Positions 30,895 through 43,983 of a DNA stretch of 64,000 bases are shown here, in pieces; within the stretch, counting starts at the first letter, position 1, and every line of letters starts with the position of its first letter. A program made the translations under genes and the position numbers. Source of the DNA: Iris pallida (lineage: Eukaryota > Streptophyta > Magnoliopsida > Asparagales > Iridaceae); assembly GCA_029216955.1 (NCBI GenBank), contig JANAVB010015600.1, positions 32,757,061-32,821,060 on the forward strand. Direction: 5' to 3'. The notes beneath the pieces are model-generated. The model ran no database searches. It had not been told where the DNA came from and saw only the letters and a list, made by a program, of their open reading frames with translations.

Positions 30895-31005
30895 AACCTT
30901 CCACCATAATTGGAAGGAATAATTTGGTTTCATGTGGAATCGAACCCACCATGCCATTATGCGCTACGTATCCACATGTTGACCGGTAGAGCCAGGAGTC
31001 AGTGA
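30895..31005 (-). mobile_element. SINE-like remnant
   Basis: The minus strand has TGGCTCTACCGG (A-box-like, two mismatches) followed by GGGTTCGATTCC (good B box). Similar text around the B box (GGAAGGAATAATTTGGTTTC against GAAAGGAATAATTTATTTTT) occurs again at about 32550-32645. No poly-A tail or TSD was established. Confidence 0.45.
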
Positions 31006-33796
31006 TTGAATTGCGACTCAACAGCAGTGAACTTTTTCTTGTGAATCATACATACAATATTTCATCGCACGCCATCAATGATTATTTTTCTTGCAGTGGT
31101 GGTGATGTGAAATTGTATGTTTCTTATAGTTGCATTGGTTCTCCACTCTATATAAATTGTTGTACCTAAATGAGCTAAATTCATAACTCGTGTGAAATAA
31201 GCATCACTTCAAAGGAACACATTTATCTTGAATTTCTTCCAAGGTTGGAATGAAGAAGTTGAGAAAAGTGTCTACTATGGATTAGTTGGAGAGAAGATCT
31301 ACTGTTTTCAAATCTTTTGTGTCAAATATGTTTTCTCTTCTATAAAAATGTTGATCATATTAATTGTTTAAAAAAAATAATATCCACAATTGGTGAAATT
31401 CACGTTTTTATAAGAGAGAGACATACTTGACATACATAATTTGGAAACAGCAAATTTGCTCCCGATTTGATGGTGCCAATGCCTCTCAATCAATATGTTA
31501 AAGAGCAAGCTAGAAGCCTATTTGCCTACGGCATCTAAGCGTAGAAATGCATCGAAGTTTAACATTTGATCAAACCAATCATGAGAAGAACTCCTCATCG
31601 TAAGTATGAAGCATATACTCTCGTGCTAGACTTCTTTAAAGGTCATAAAATCGTGCATATAAAATGTCACCTAACGTAGTTGGTGGTCGATTGTTAAGTT
31701 GTTTGTTGGCTCTCTTGGACAAGAACAAGCACGCATTGATGGTGGATTGCTTGTTGCGGTTGACATTTGAAAGAAGAGCATTTAATGGGAGGGAACCATT
31801 GAGTCAAAGAAAAATGGGTTTAGTAGGGAAGAAAGAAAAAATAATAATGCATATTAAAGTAAATGCCAATCACCTCTAGCTAAGTGACGAAGGGAGGAGG
31901 CATTTGTCTTTATCTATTCGGATTTGAATCGGGATGGACGCATATTATTTTTTTCATTTATAAAAAATGATAGGAGAAATGGACCCAAGAGACATGTAAT
32001 ACAGTGTGCACCAAATTTTGAATGTTACGCCAAACATCGCAAAAAATAAATAAAAATAAAATAAAACCGGAAGGAACCGAGAGAAGTGGCAGTCTCAAGG
32101 TTTGATGCCATTCACCTCTACTATTATACGCGGCTTGGAAACGGCTCATCCAAGCTGGCTCAAAAATAAATCGTCCAAAAAATTTGAATCGTCCAACTCC
32201 TATATATATCCTCCATTAAAGAATTAAAAAAAAGTTTAAAAAGTTAGCTATCTCGCCGTCTTGTAGTTAAGAAAAAAAATTCTAAAATCTTTCTTAACTA
32301 AATATATAGTAAATCCAAAAATATATTCAATATTCAAATTATAATTATACTAAATATATAGTAAATCCTAAAATATATTATAATTATAATTATATTTAAA
32401 ATATTTTAATTTATTTTAAATTTTATAATATTATAGATTTTTTTTAATGCACGTGAACGTGACTAGACTATTTAATGGCTTGTGAAGTTGAGGGAAGCAT
32501 GTTCGGATTCAAAAATAATATAATAAATAAACTTCCATCATAAATGAATTGAAAGGAATAATTTATTTTTTCGTGGATCGAAGCTAGCCATCCAGAATAT
32601 GTTTTGTCTCCATCTACTAGCCACGAGAGTTAGGATTCAAACTTCAACCAAGAAAAATGTCATAATATTCTTTCTACTATTATTTGGTAGGAAAGTAATT
32701 ATACCATTGGACATTTTTTCTTCTTGTTTTTGAAATAATGTCTTAACAATCGGGTTTCTCAACTTTCGTTTTAGCATCCAAATTTTCTTGATTTTGTAGA
32801 AAATTTTCACAATTATACTTCAAAAATAATTACATGACCGAACTCGAGTGGTTCTTGTGGTTATCGAAAAAAGTTATAAGATCCTGACTGGGTGGCGGAA
32901 AATCAGTGGATAGAGGCACAGGGACATTATTTATTCTATTTATTTGATGGAAGTTGGGAGGCAGTGGTCCCAATAGACATGCAATGCAGCATCCACAAAG
33001 TCCCGTGCATATCGTCGGGATCTAAAAAATATATTTATACAGGGCTTGTCAAAAAAAAATTGTATATTCCTCCGCGAATTGAAGACGTGACGGTGAAAGT
33101 TGGCTAGCTCTAATTAATAGTCTTTTGGGTCCAATTTGATGTATATGAAAACTTACCATATTTTGTTGCTATATGGCTTACACCTCTAGCTAGGGGTGAG
33201 AATTATTCGGGTTTGGACCTAAAACAAATCCAACGGAACTTAATAACCGAATCCAATGTGTTTGCCATTAAATATCAAGTACACAATTACAGATGAATTG
33301 AACTTGATTGCAAACTCGCTTGTACAGAAGAAAGCCTAGAAATAAATCATAGGAAACAATCTAAGTATAATTGTTTAAATTTTTGATTCTGGAGGGTGAC
33401 GATGGAGGCTCGAAAAAGTGTAGCAACTCTGCCTTACTCTTTGGACTATCAGACACAGTCTTTGCTCTTGAAGAAATTTGTCAGCCTTTGATTGCCAACC
33501 TTTAGCATGTGTGTGGTACCCTGCTATTTATAGTGATTCCTGCATAAAGCAGATTTTGGACCGCATAGAGGGCCACGTGGCCACGTGTCTGTAACAGCAC
33601 ACGAAGAGTCGATCTTGGGCTGCCAGCTGGTGGATGTTGTTGAGATTTCATTGTGGTAGCAAATCTGGGTGGTTGAGATTTGGTCAAATTGTCACGTGTT
33701 CCCCCCACAAAGTAGAGCCTGAATTGTTTTGGCTGCATAGGGGCCTTAGGAGCCTTTCTTCTGCGGTTCGGCTCACTAACAAAATCTGTCCAATTA
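31006..33796. other. AT-rich intergenic DNA apart from the SINE-like scrap
   Basis: Only short frames occur, none with recognisable composition or motifs. AT-rich direct repeats around AAATATATAGTAAATCC lie at 32300-32370. Confidence 0.4.
32550..32645 (-). mobile_element. second, more decayed SINE-like remnant
   Basis: The minus strand carries TGGCTAGTAGATGG and AGCTTCGATCCACG at A/B-box-like spacing, and shares flanking text with the remnant at 30895-31005. It is weak on its own. Confidence 0.3.
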
Positions 33797-33907
33797 GTGA
33801 CGCCGGAGGACATCGCTAAATCGGACAGATACGTCGCTAAATTCAATTGACGACGTAATTAGCGACGTTTCGAAGTAGTCGCGATTTACCTAGTCGCTAA
33901 ATGTCAC
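33797..33907. mobile_element. scrap of family A CACTA subterminal repeats
   Basis: GACATCGCTAAATC, ACGTCGCTAAATT, TTAGCGACGTTTCG and AGTCGCTAAATG lie within 110 bp. This motif density is otherwise seen only at the ends of the CACTAs at 5863, 7038 and 22861. No TIR is present. Confidence 0.6.
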
Positions 33908-36093
33908 CTCACTCTTCTCATTTTTATATATATTTAAATTCTAAATAATTAATGAATGGATCCTTTAGTTTGAGTATTGTTTTCCTTATGTATTATTGAG
34001 TGAAGCCATGTTTAGAAGCCTTGGGCCAACATGTAGCTTGGGCCTCTATTAATTAGTTTGGGCTTAGCATTTAAGCAAAGTCCTTAAGCTTCTTTTATTT
34101 GAAATTTTTAAATTCAAATTATCATAACCAATTTTCAAATTCCTTACCACTATGATCTAACTAATTGCTACAGTAGCACCACTACTCTAATTCCCGCCAC
34201 TAGAACTCCATCTGCCTATTTAACAGATCACTCTTCCACATTCTTTCATTCGACAAATTCCAGATCACTCCTCTCATTCTTCCTTCTCCATTGATTCCTC
34301 AAAGTCTAAACCTAATTTCCCAATGGCGACGCCGGCAATCAGCTCCCCGAATGGCGAGCGGGCGGGTCGCGACGGTGATTGAGGCTCTCCAATCCAGCGA
34401 CAATCTACTCCAGAAACTTCGACCAGCTCCTCGCACCAAATCCGTACGGATCGAACGACTTCGAGCAAGATCTCGATCGATCGACGTGAGAGAGACTGTT
34501 CGATCAACTCTTCCTGGCAATTTGAAGATCCATCGAGCGCCACGAGAATCAATTGGTAGCAGAGGTGAGATCCATTTGATCGGCTCACTTTTTCTTCAAT
34601 TTCAACTCGATCATTTTGATCATTTTGATCTGAATTCTCAGATCGAGCTGGTTTTGACCGATCGATCGAAGAATTGTGAGCAGAAGAGATTTCGGCTTCG
34701 ACTCGGATTGATCAGTGATTGGAGAATTTTGACTCGACGGTGAGTTCTCATTCTTACAGCATTGGATTGTTCATCAATTCTTGGAATTCTTTTTGATTTT
34801 TGTTTTGTTTTCATCATTAAATTGAAATCAATCAGAATTTTGTGGATCAAGCTGGAAGTGTTTTTAAATCTTCTTTTGATTTGTGAGATTTGGTTCAATT
34901 TATGATTTCTGGTCGGATTTTCCCATGAATTCCTCAAAGAATTTTAGGAAAATTATCTTTGAATGTTTCTTCTAATGCATCTTCAAACTGTTTGTCATAA
35001 TGCCGCAGGGGACCCTGGGTTTGAATTCGGACACGAAGCTTACATATCCGACTCGAAGGAGTGAACCTCTGGTTGATCTGGGACTCTGTTGCAGGTCATT
35101 CCTTATTTTTTGATCATTACAGATTGTTTTAGTTATGATTATTGTTCATGGGCTATATTGTCCAGTTCGTGCGCATCTAGCCGCTGGCTGTGTCCGGGTT
35201 TCGGCCTGTGTCCAACGACCGTTCGTGATTGTCGGAGTGGACACGAGGATGAACCATGGTCGATCAAGTTGATAGGAAGAATTGTGTTGTCCTGCTTGAG
35301 ATCGTTTTTTACAAATTTGAATTGCAACAGTAACCGTTGGTATAGTGTAACCAGGGAAGGGTGGGGAATAATTCAATTGAGTTTTGATTTGTTAAGTTGT
35401 TGTAAACCTTTTTATGGATTTAGTATATTTCCTTGTGAGAACTGGATTGTTTAAGAGTGTAGGTATTTTAATTTTGATGGGGAAAGACTTTGAAGTAACC
35501 AAATTTTGAGTGGTCATATCTACATGTACAGCAATGTGTTGATCTTATAGGCATTATTTTCTATTCTCTATTTTTTCTAAGTATAGAATGATTTGCAAGA
35601 CAAGTCCCAAGAATCAGTAGAATATGGGTGGGGTCCCATAGCTATTAGAGTTATGTTATTCCTTAAACTTGTGATTTAAAGGTTGCGTTGCAAACTTGAC
35701 TTGGAAGGGCTTATAGGAAGTTGAGTTGAGTTTTCTTGTATTCATGGGTGACCATATGTAGTATTAGAGTATCAGTACTCCTCGAGTTATAATAATAATA
35801 TTTCATATTGATATTTAGTACAAATTCTTCTGTACATATTTTTAGCCACCTGTAATCTTGGTGTAGGTATCTATGAATTTTTATTAATATATGTTTCTAT
35901 ATAAATAAAGGAATTATAGAAACACTTGAGGATTAATGTAGATTAGTGAACATCTTGTGTTAATTAATATTAGCCAAATTATTTGGAAATAATAGGATAA
36001 CCATACCTTTATGCATAGTCTTAACCAAACTTATAATTATATAACAGGAGGACATCCAGCTCCATCTAGTACACTTAATTTTTCGGAGCAAGG
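33908..36093. other. possible LTR and leader remnant of an unidentified retroelement
   Basis: TTGGTAGCAGAGG at 34554-34566 resembles the initiator tRNA-Met primer site TGGTATCAGAGC with one change, and the preceding sequence ends ...AATCA. A TATA-like CTATTTAACAG lies near 34217. From 34323 a broken frame (MATPAISSPNGERAGRDGD) is seen. No gag or pol domain follows before the gypsy LTR at 36094. The left end was not found. Confidence 0.3.
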
Positions 36094-38783
36094 TGTCACT
36101 TCCCGTTCCCAGAATACTTATTTTAAATACATGTACTGCTGGAATGTATTTATTTAATATTTATCATGTATTGTTCTGTATTTAAATTCCTTTAATTTTC
36201 TGCTAATTATCTTTCTGCATTTTACTTTCTACTTTGCTTTTGGGTTCGGCCCAAGTTGGTTTATTTTTCGGCCTTGGATGGTTCAACATGAACCCAACTC
36301 CCCTCCTACCACCACTCCTTCATTTAAAGCCCCATTCCCTTTCTCTCTCTTCATTACTTCACCATTTCTCTTCTTCTTCCTCATAAACTCTCTTCCACCA
36401 ACCCAGCCGCATAGGCAAGTGCCAACTTGCTTCTTGATGGATTTCTATTTTTGTTGTTCCATTATCTTCCTCTCAAGATTCTTAGATACTTTAGTACTTA
36501 GCATTTTTAATTTCCATGGCTCATTTCATGTAGATCTAAGTTTAATATATTTTCGGATTTCTTAGGTTTTGATCTAGAAACTTCGTTATTTTTTAAGTTT
36601 TGATAGTTTTATGTTGTAGAAAATTTCGTTCTACCCCATTTTGACCTATGGAAGTCCGAATTTGGGCTTGGAATGAAGGATTAATGGAGCTTAGAAGCAA
36701 TGGCTTCATGGTTCTTCTTCTCAGAAATTGGAGAAGAAGAACAGTGCTGGCCGCATGAACTTCCGTGGCCGTATGAACTTCCGTTGCCGCATGAACTTCC
36801 GTAGCCGCATGGACTTCCGTGGCCGCATGAACTTCCGTGGCCGCATGAACTTCCGTGGCCGCTTGGACTTCCGTAGCCACTTGGACTTTCATAGCCGCAT
36901 GGACTTCCGTGGCCGCATGGACTTCCGTAGCCGTATGAACTTCCGTGGCCGCATGGTATTCCGTGGCCGCATGAACTTCCGTGGCCGTATGGACTTCCGT
37001 AGCCGCATGGACTTCCGTAGCCGCATGGACTTCTGTGGCTGCATGTACTTCCGTAGCCACATGGACTTCCGTGGCCGCATGTACTTCCGTAGCCGCATGA
37101 ATTTTCGTAGTCGCATGAATTTCTGTAGCCGCATGAATTTACGCAGCCGCATGGCACTTCCTGGCCGTATGAGATCCTGACCACATATGCATTCTCAGCC
37201 GTATGAACTTCTATAATTTTTTGGCCGCATGAACTCTAGCCCATGATGCCTTTTGACTGATTCTTGTCCCGAATTGACATTGATTGATATTGATTGTGAC
37301 CTTGACTAATAATTGATCATACGTTCTAATTGGAACTAAGAGACTGGCTAGTCGTCTTATTTAAATTGAATGAATGAGACACGTTCATATTAACTATGAA
37401 CTATTGCAATCGATTGGCCAATCCCGTATATTGGCATATATATACATGCAGGCTATAATTTATTTATTTATTTTATAAAAGCAGCATGTGTACTATATGG
37501 TCAAGGCATGATTATTCTGTGGTTAGTTTTAATTGTTGTATTATGCTATGTAAGACCTATAACCTAACCGTACGGGTATCATTGTAGAGTTGGGCATATC
37601 ATACTTTGTACAGAAGTACTCATTCTGAATGACCATGATCTACGGCATGGAATTTTACTTAACATAGAGGCTGTTAAGTTAAATAAAATAATAATTGCAT
37701 GGAGAGAATGGATTCCCGAGTTTTTATATGGCAGCCCTCTTTGGGACTATTAGTGCTCGACAGGCCGGCTGGTTCCCACAGATACTGCAAATCTGTCACA
37801 CGGACATAGAGCGGTACCTGCTTATATTATTTATTGTATATTGTATATTGATGACGGACGTCCCGCTGGGACTCGTCAAATTCATGATTGGCACAATTGA
37901 TTGATTGGATAGACTAGCCTTGCTTGCACATAGTAAGAACTGAGGAATCCTTATTGCATAATTCCAGGATAACTTGGAACTCACCGTAGCAAGACGTAGT
38001 AGTTGCATGGCCGTTTAAGTTGACTTGTTTGTGTACTGTACCTACTCTGTTAACTAACTAAGATGATCAGAATGTCAGGATATGACGGACCAACTTCTAT
38101 TCTTGTTTGGTTGGGAAGTTGGTTCGAAGTGTCGTGATGTTATGTGAATCCCAGTAGCAAGCAGAGATCTATATATTATATTCTCTTATTACTGGTTCTA
38201 ATTTCTCATATCGTGCTTCCTTGCGGTACTTGCTATTAGAGGTCTAATCTCTCTGGTTTTGTATGGCCAAATTTAGAGCCGGTTCCCGAGAACGTAGCTT
38301 ACTTCCACCTCCAAGATGGTCAATACTAGAGGAATGATCGCAGGAGGACTCGAGTGGGTTCCTTACTTCCCCGCTCGTTTTGTTACTTACTTTATATTTT
38401 TTCATTTGGCACCGACATGTTAGTCGGATCGTCTTGTACTTACTTTTACATAATTGTAACTAAGTCAGGCTGCAGGTGATAAACAATTGTGTATACCTTG
38501 CTTCATCATCTGGCTATGTTTTGTAAAGCCAGGTATCAAGAACATTTTGACTGAGCGTTTGGGACGCCTTACTGCTTTATCTTACATGTTCTCTATTTCT
38601 GTTTCGTGTTTGAATGATTGAGACAATAGATCTGAAGTGACCATAGTGAGACTTTTATGTAGTATGAACCCCCTCGTCTTAATAGATAACATTGATCGTA
38701 TTATACGGTATTCCTCTACCCGTAATACGTAGCTGGCTGAGTCATTCCTCCGCTCTCCAGTATTCTGGTTCTGGGGCGTGACA
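36094..38783 (+). repeat. 5' LTR of the gypsy element, 2690 bp
   Basis: It starts TGTCACTTCCC and ends GGGGCGTGACA (terminal inverted TGTCAC/GTGACA). It contains an 18-bp minisatellite at 36752-37180 and, near its end, GCTCTCCAGTATTCTGGTT. It is homologous to the 3' LTR and to the solo LTR at 12153-26365. Confidence 0.92.
36752..37180. repeat. 18-bp minisatellite in the 5' LTR
   Basis: About 24 units of CCGCATGAACTTCCGTGG and variants (GTATGG, GGACTT, GTAG). Because 18 is a multiple of three, long frames stay open on both strands (plus: MNFRGR repeats; minus: ATEVHA, CGHGSP and RLRKFM repeats). These are by-products of the repeat. Confidence 0.9.
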
Positions 38784-38792
38784 AGGTTTTAG

Positions 38793-38812
38793 TGGTGGCC
38801 CATGCAGGTCTG
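38793..38812 (+). promoter_or_regulatory. primer-binding site, complementary to tRNA-Ile
   Basis: TGGTGGCCCATGCAGGTCTG starts nine bases after the LTR end. Its complement matches the 3' end of the plant tRNA-Ile(AAU) as remembered (..ACCTGCATGGGCCACCA), not initiator tRNA-Met. The same site occurs at 59771-59790. Confidence 0.6.
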
Positions 38813-38903
38813 ATTTCAGACTTGTAGGGTATTTTAACTTATAGGATGTCTCAATCACACATGTTCCTCCTTGATCTCATGATTCGTTGTTCTCAACCCT
38901 AGC

Positions 38904-40400
38904 TTGACATTTCGGTATCTTTCGACTTCATTGATCCTTCATGTCCGGTCGTTTGATTGCTCTCTTATCCCTTTTCTTAGGGGCACTTCGTCTGCATCTG
39001 TCAGAACTGGACAGCAACAACGAGGGCAACATGGACAACATGACCAGGTTGGTCAGCTACAAGGGCCAGTACTACCTCAAGAGACTATCCAAGAAGAAGT
39101 GATAGTGGAACCAGCAGCTGGACCGCAGTATCCGGAGGTTCCTACACCACCAATAGTTCCACCGACCCCTGTGGAAGTGGATACACCGGCCCTTCGGGAG
39201 ATCATGAGAGGGATGATGGCCACTCAGCAACATCAGATGATAGCCCAGCAGCGCATGCACGCTCAGTTGCAAGAGCGGAACGTACTACTCAACCAAGGAT
39301 TGCAGACGACTTTAGAAAGAGGGGCGAGGACAGATTCAGGAGCATCAACCAGATTTTGCAAGTACAACCCCTATCGTTTCGAGGGCACGAAAGATGCCAT
39401 CTCAGCAGATGCATAGCTTAAGGATGTTGAGGCTATTTTGACAGCAGCTAAGGTACCTGCAGAAGAACGTGTGGATCAGGTGAAGTTGTTACTTCAGGAT
39501 CTCGCACGTGATTGGTGGGAATCAGAGGAAGTGGGCATCAGACATCCTGTTGCTTGGAACGATTTTACTGCAAGGTTCAAGACCAAGTACTATGGAGTTG
39601 TGGCTCAGTTTGAGCTACAACAGAAGTTTATCAACCTCAAGCAGGCCGACAAGACGGTAGATACTTATGCAGCGGAGTTCCGCAGATTGAGTAGGTTCGT
39701 CCCAGAGATGGTAGCAACAGAGAGCCAGAGGGCTATGAGATTCCAGCAAGGGTTTCATCTTGAGCTCTTGCAATTGATAGAGGGGCACAATTACCAGACT
39801 TTTGATGAGGTATTGACGGCAACCCGAAGGCATGAGATCACCATTCAGAGGATCACGACAAGGACTGGGGGCCAGAAGAGATCCTACAGTCAGATTGAAG
39901 GAGGAGGGGGAGTAGCGCCCCGAACAACAGCACCGTTCCTTGGCATTCGTATTCACGATGCGGCAATGTGAGGGCCAGCACCACCAAAGCAGCAGCAGCA
40001 GCAACAGCAACAGAGGAAGAACCAGCAACCCCCAGCGGACTGCACTTATTATGGGAAAGTAGGACATACTAGAGATGTGTGTCGGACATTGAACGGACTA
40101 TATTTGATATATGGAAGTCCAGATCATCGGGTTACCACCTATCCCATAAATTCGAGGTCAGGAGGACCAGTGCAACAATTTTCTGCTCTGCCAGCACCAG
40201 GGACAGGCCAGTATCGAGGACCAGCGGTGGCAGTGAGACCGTTGGCACAGCGCCCGTTCATGACGCAGGCTCAGATGTTTCGGCAGCAGGGACCATCGAT
40301 GCAGCAACACCAGCATAGACCACCCCAGCATTATCAAGGCAGGGGCCAGTAGCAGCACCAGGCTAGGCCGTAACATGGGAACCAACAAGGAGGTCAAGGA
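38904..40400 (+). pseudogene. gypsy gag region, broken
   Basis: Gag encodes the particle protein. The frame carries a Gln-rich N-terminus, FCKYNPYRFEGTKDA at about 39355, a retrotransposon gag domain (ARDWWESEEVG, WNDFTARFKTKYYG, FINLKQADKTVDTYAAEFRR at 39500-39700) and a zinc-knuckle site near 40040. Stops interrupt it at 39414-39416 (TAG), 39969-39971 (TGA), 40348 (TAG) and about 40371 (TAA). The knuckle reads CTYYGKVGHTRDVC: the second Cys of the CX2CX4HX4C motif is Tyr. Confidence 0.88.
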
Positions 40401-43400
40401 CAGGCATTCACTCTGTCCTTGGAAGAGGCATTAGCATCGGAAGATGTTGTGGAAGATAACATTCTCGTTGCCTCATATCCCGCAGTAGCATTATTTGATT
40501 CGGGAGCATCACACTCATTTATATCTTCACAATTTGCAACACGGCTAGGAATAGAATTCGAGGCATTGCCAGGGAGGTTAAATATACTCACTGGTAATGG
40601 GCTCGTAGGAGTTAGTAGAGTTATTCTAGCAGTAGCGTTGTAGTTTGCAGGCATTCCTTACCCACCCGGTTGATAGAATTTCTTGTTGGAAATTTCGACG
40701 TTATCTTAGGCATGGACTGGCTGAAAGACAGTCATGCGACAATAGATTGTCGTAGAGGGAGTGTATCTTTTGATATTCGAGGCATGAAGCGGTTCACCTT
40801 AGTCAGATCAGTGGCAACTCAACAAGAGCAGGGAGTAGTAACGGCAATGGAAGAAGTTCAAGTCCCGAAGGTAGTTGAAGAATTTCTTGACGTATTTTTC
40901 GAAGAACTTCCAGGTCTACCATCGGTTAGGGATATTGAGTTCAGCATAGAATTGGTACCTGGAACTAAACCGATATCAGATCGAGTTTACAGAATGGCGG
41001 ATTCAGAGCAGGCTAAGGTATATCAGCACATAGAGGAACTGAAGGAGAAGAAGTTTATCCAAGCTAGCATATCACCATGGAAAGTACCAGTAGTATTTGT
41101 GGGAAAGAAGGATGGGTCATCCAGATTGTGCATCGATTACAGGAAGCTTAACGCGACAACAGTAAAGAACAAGTACCCACTACCCAGGATCGACGACTTG
41201 TTTGATCAATTGTGCAAAGCTAGAGTTTTCTTCAAGATAGATCTTTGTTCAGGGTATCATCAAGTGAGGGTTCGGAAGGAGGATATTCCCAAGACAACAT
41301 TCAGGTCGAAGTATGGACATTATGAATTCTTGGTAATACCGTTTGGTTTGACCAATGCTCCAGTAATATTTATGGATTTGATGAACCGCATCTTTATGCC
41401 ATACTTAGATCAATTTGTCGTTGTGTTTCTTGACGACATTCTCGTATACTCTGCTAGTGAGGAGGAACATGAGGACCACCTCCGAAAATTATTACAGGTT
41501 CTGAGAGAGAACCAGTTGTATGCCAAGCTCAGCAAGTGTGAGTTCTGGGCGGATCATATTTCATTCTTGGGTCACATCATATCAGGAACTGGAGTAACAG
41601 TGGATCCCAAGAAGGTAGAAGCAGTATAGAGTTGGCCAGTACCCAAGACCGTAGCAGATGTGTGGAGTTTCTTGGGATTGGCAGGATATTACAGGAGATT
41701 CGTAGCAGACTTTGCAAAACTTTCAGCACCCATGACCCGTTTGACACGGAAGGACGTGCCATTCGTCTGGTCGGCAGAATGCCAGTCATTATTTGAGAAT
41801 CTGAAGCAGAAGTTGATATCAGCGCCTATTCTTACATTACCAGTTGGACCCGGAGGTTTTACCGTTTATTGTGATGCGTCAGGAAGAGGACTTGGATGTG
41901 TCCTCATGCAACATGGGAAGGTGATAGCATATGCATCTTGGCAACTTCGAGACCACGAAAAGAATTATCCAACTCATGACTTGGAGTTGGCAGCAGTAGT
42001 ATTTGCTTTGAAACTATGGAGACATTACTTATATGGTGACCGAGTGGACATGTACACAGACCATAAAAGTCTGAAGTACATCTTTACTCAGAAGGAGCTG
42101 AACATGAGGCAGAGAAGATGGTTGGAGTTGATCAAGGATTACGACGTGGAGCTTTAGTGTCATCCAGGCAAGGCTAATGTGGTAGCCGACGCTCTTAGCA
42201 GGAGAGGCAGCGTATTTATGTTGATAACATAGAAGCATATCTTAGAAGACCTTCAGGAGATGGGTATCGAAGTTATACTTCCTAGTGATGTAGGAATTCT
42301 GGCAAGTCTACAAGTTCAATCTGACTTGGTAGACAGGATCAAGACAGCACAGGCACAGGATCCAAGGATTCAGAAGCTTAGGACAGAATGTGATTCAGGA
42401 CTCAGAAAGGAGATACAAATCCATGAAGATGGTACACTTAGGTTTGGGTCACGTCTATGTGTGCCTAGTGAAGATATCAGACAGGAGGTTATGACAAAAG
42501 CTCACAGCTCTCAGTATTCTATACACCCCGGAGGGACCAAGATGTACCAAGATATCAATCAACACTTCTGGTAGAACGGAATGAAGAAGGAGATAGCTAG
42601 ATTTGTTTCCCGTTGCTTGGTATGTCAGCAAGTGAAGGCAGAACAACAGAGGCCAGTTGGGTTATTGCAACCGCTTCCTATTCCGGAATGGAAATGGGAA
42701 CATATTACAATGGACTTTGTGACCGGTTTACCGAGATCACCAAGTGGTAAAGATGCTATTTGGGAGATAGTAGATCGGCTTACAAAGGTGGCACACTTTC
42801 TTCCTTTCAGAGAAGGGCAATCTACAGAAAAGTTGGCAGAGTTGTATATGCAGCAGATAGTCAGGCAGCATGGAGACCCTGTCAGTATTATGTCAGACAG
42901 AGATATTCGCTTTATATCACATTTCTGGAAGAGCTTACATCACTGTCTGGGTACCAAGTTAAGATTTAGCACAACTTACCATCCACAGACGGACGGGCAA
43001 TCAGAAAGAACAATTCAGACTTTGGAAGACATGTTGCGAGCTTGCACTCTAGATTTTGGAGGATCTTGGGAGAGCCACCTGCACTTAGTCGAGTTCTCAT
43101 ACAACAACAGTTATCAAGCCAGTATCCAGATGGCGCCATTTGAAGCACTTATGGTAAGAAGTGTAGGTCGTCACTAGCATGGGATGATATCGGGAAGAGG
43201 AAGATGCTAGGCCCAGAAATGATTGTCCAGACAGTTGAAGTGGTTAAGGGAATTAGAGAGCGACTTCGAGTTGCGTAAGATCGGCATCGTCATTGGACTG
43301 ACCAGCATCGTAGGCCGCTAGAGTTTTTTGTTGGGGACCATGTGTTCTTACGGATCTCACCTACCCGTGGGCTCATTAGATTTGGCGTTCGTGGAAAATT

Positions 43401-43815
43401 GAGTCCGCGATACGTAGGCCCATTTGCTATCCTTGATAGGATATGCGATGTTGCTTATCGTTTATCCCTTCCACCTTCGTTACGAGAGGTGCATGACATA
43501 TTTCATGTATCTCAGTTGTGAAGGTATGTATCGCACCCAAGCCATATCCTTGATCATTTTGAGCTGGTTGTTGGTACCAACCTGTCTTACGAGGAACAGC
43601 CTGTGTCTATTTTGGACCGAAGAGAGAAGATACTCAAAAATCGAGCAATTAGCCTTGTTCGGGTTGCTTGGGGTCATCACTCTTTAGGGGAGTCAACATG
43701 GGAACGCGAGGATGACATCCGATCATGGTATCTGCACCTGTTTGACTCACAAGGTATATCTCTTCCTGTATACCTTGATTGTCTTAACTCCTCATGCTTG
43801 TCACCTTATGAGTAG
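40401..43815 (+). pseudogene. gypsy pol: protease, RT, RNase H, integrase, chromodomain; broken
   Basis: Protease: [11 protein letters not shown] (about 40490). Reverse transcriptase: [13 protein letters not shown] and FLDDILVYS (41425-41450). RNase [14 protein letters not shown] (about 41870) and TDHKSLKY. Integrase: CLVCQQVK, WEHITMDF, SDRDIRF and HPQTDGQSERT, keeping the DDE residues (42600-43010). Chromodomain at about 43590-43740 (ILDRREKILKNRAI, WGHHSLGESTWERED), which places it among chromoviruses. Frame changes fall between 40643 and 40670 and near 43149. Stops include TAG at 41627, 42155, 42229 and 42572, TAA at about 43277 and TGA near 43519. Confidence 0.9.
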
Positions 43816-43968
43816 AATTACTTAGTGTCGTCGATAGTTAAACATAGATATGTTACTTGCTATTGGCATTGTAGAATGATTGCTTACTCAAATTGCTTAT
43901 ACTTAGATTAGTTTAGCTCTGATGTTTCTATCCTGCTTGGATTTAAAATTTCGAGGACGGAATTTTTC
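43816..43968. other. 3' untranslated part of the gypsy internal region
   Basis: AT-rich, no frame. It includes AAATTTCGAGGACGGAATTT, a phrase common just before the polypurine tract of plant chromoviruses. Confidence 0.6.
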
Positions 43969-43983
43969 TAAGGAGGGTAGAGA
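43969..43983 (+). promoter_or_regulatory. polypurine tract
   Basis: AAGGAGGGTAGAGA lies immediately before the 3' LTR start TGTCAC at 43984, the usual site of plus-strand priming. Confidence 0.75.

Noticed and set aside
33502..33846. Minus-strand frame of 114 codons
   Set aside because: It has no recognisable motif, overlaps a CACTA subterminal scrap at one end, and has an overlapping plus frame of similar quality.
36752..37180. Regular 18-bp direct repeats considered as a CRISPR array
   Set aside because: Units are contiguous with no unique spacers, lie inside a plant LTR, and recur in the other LTR. It is a minisatellite.
36593..37184. Long frames on both strands (150-167 codons) of MNFRGR, ATEVHA or CGHGSP repeats
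   Set aside because: They come from an 18-bp repeat whose period is divisible by three; the same frames are broken in the sister LTR.
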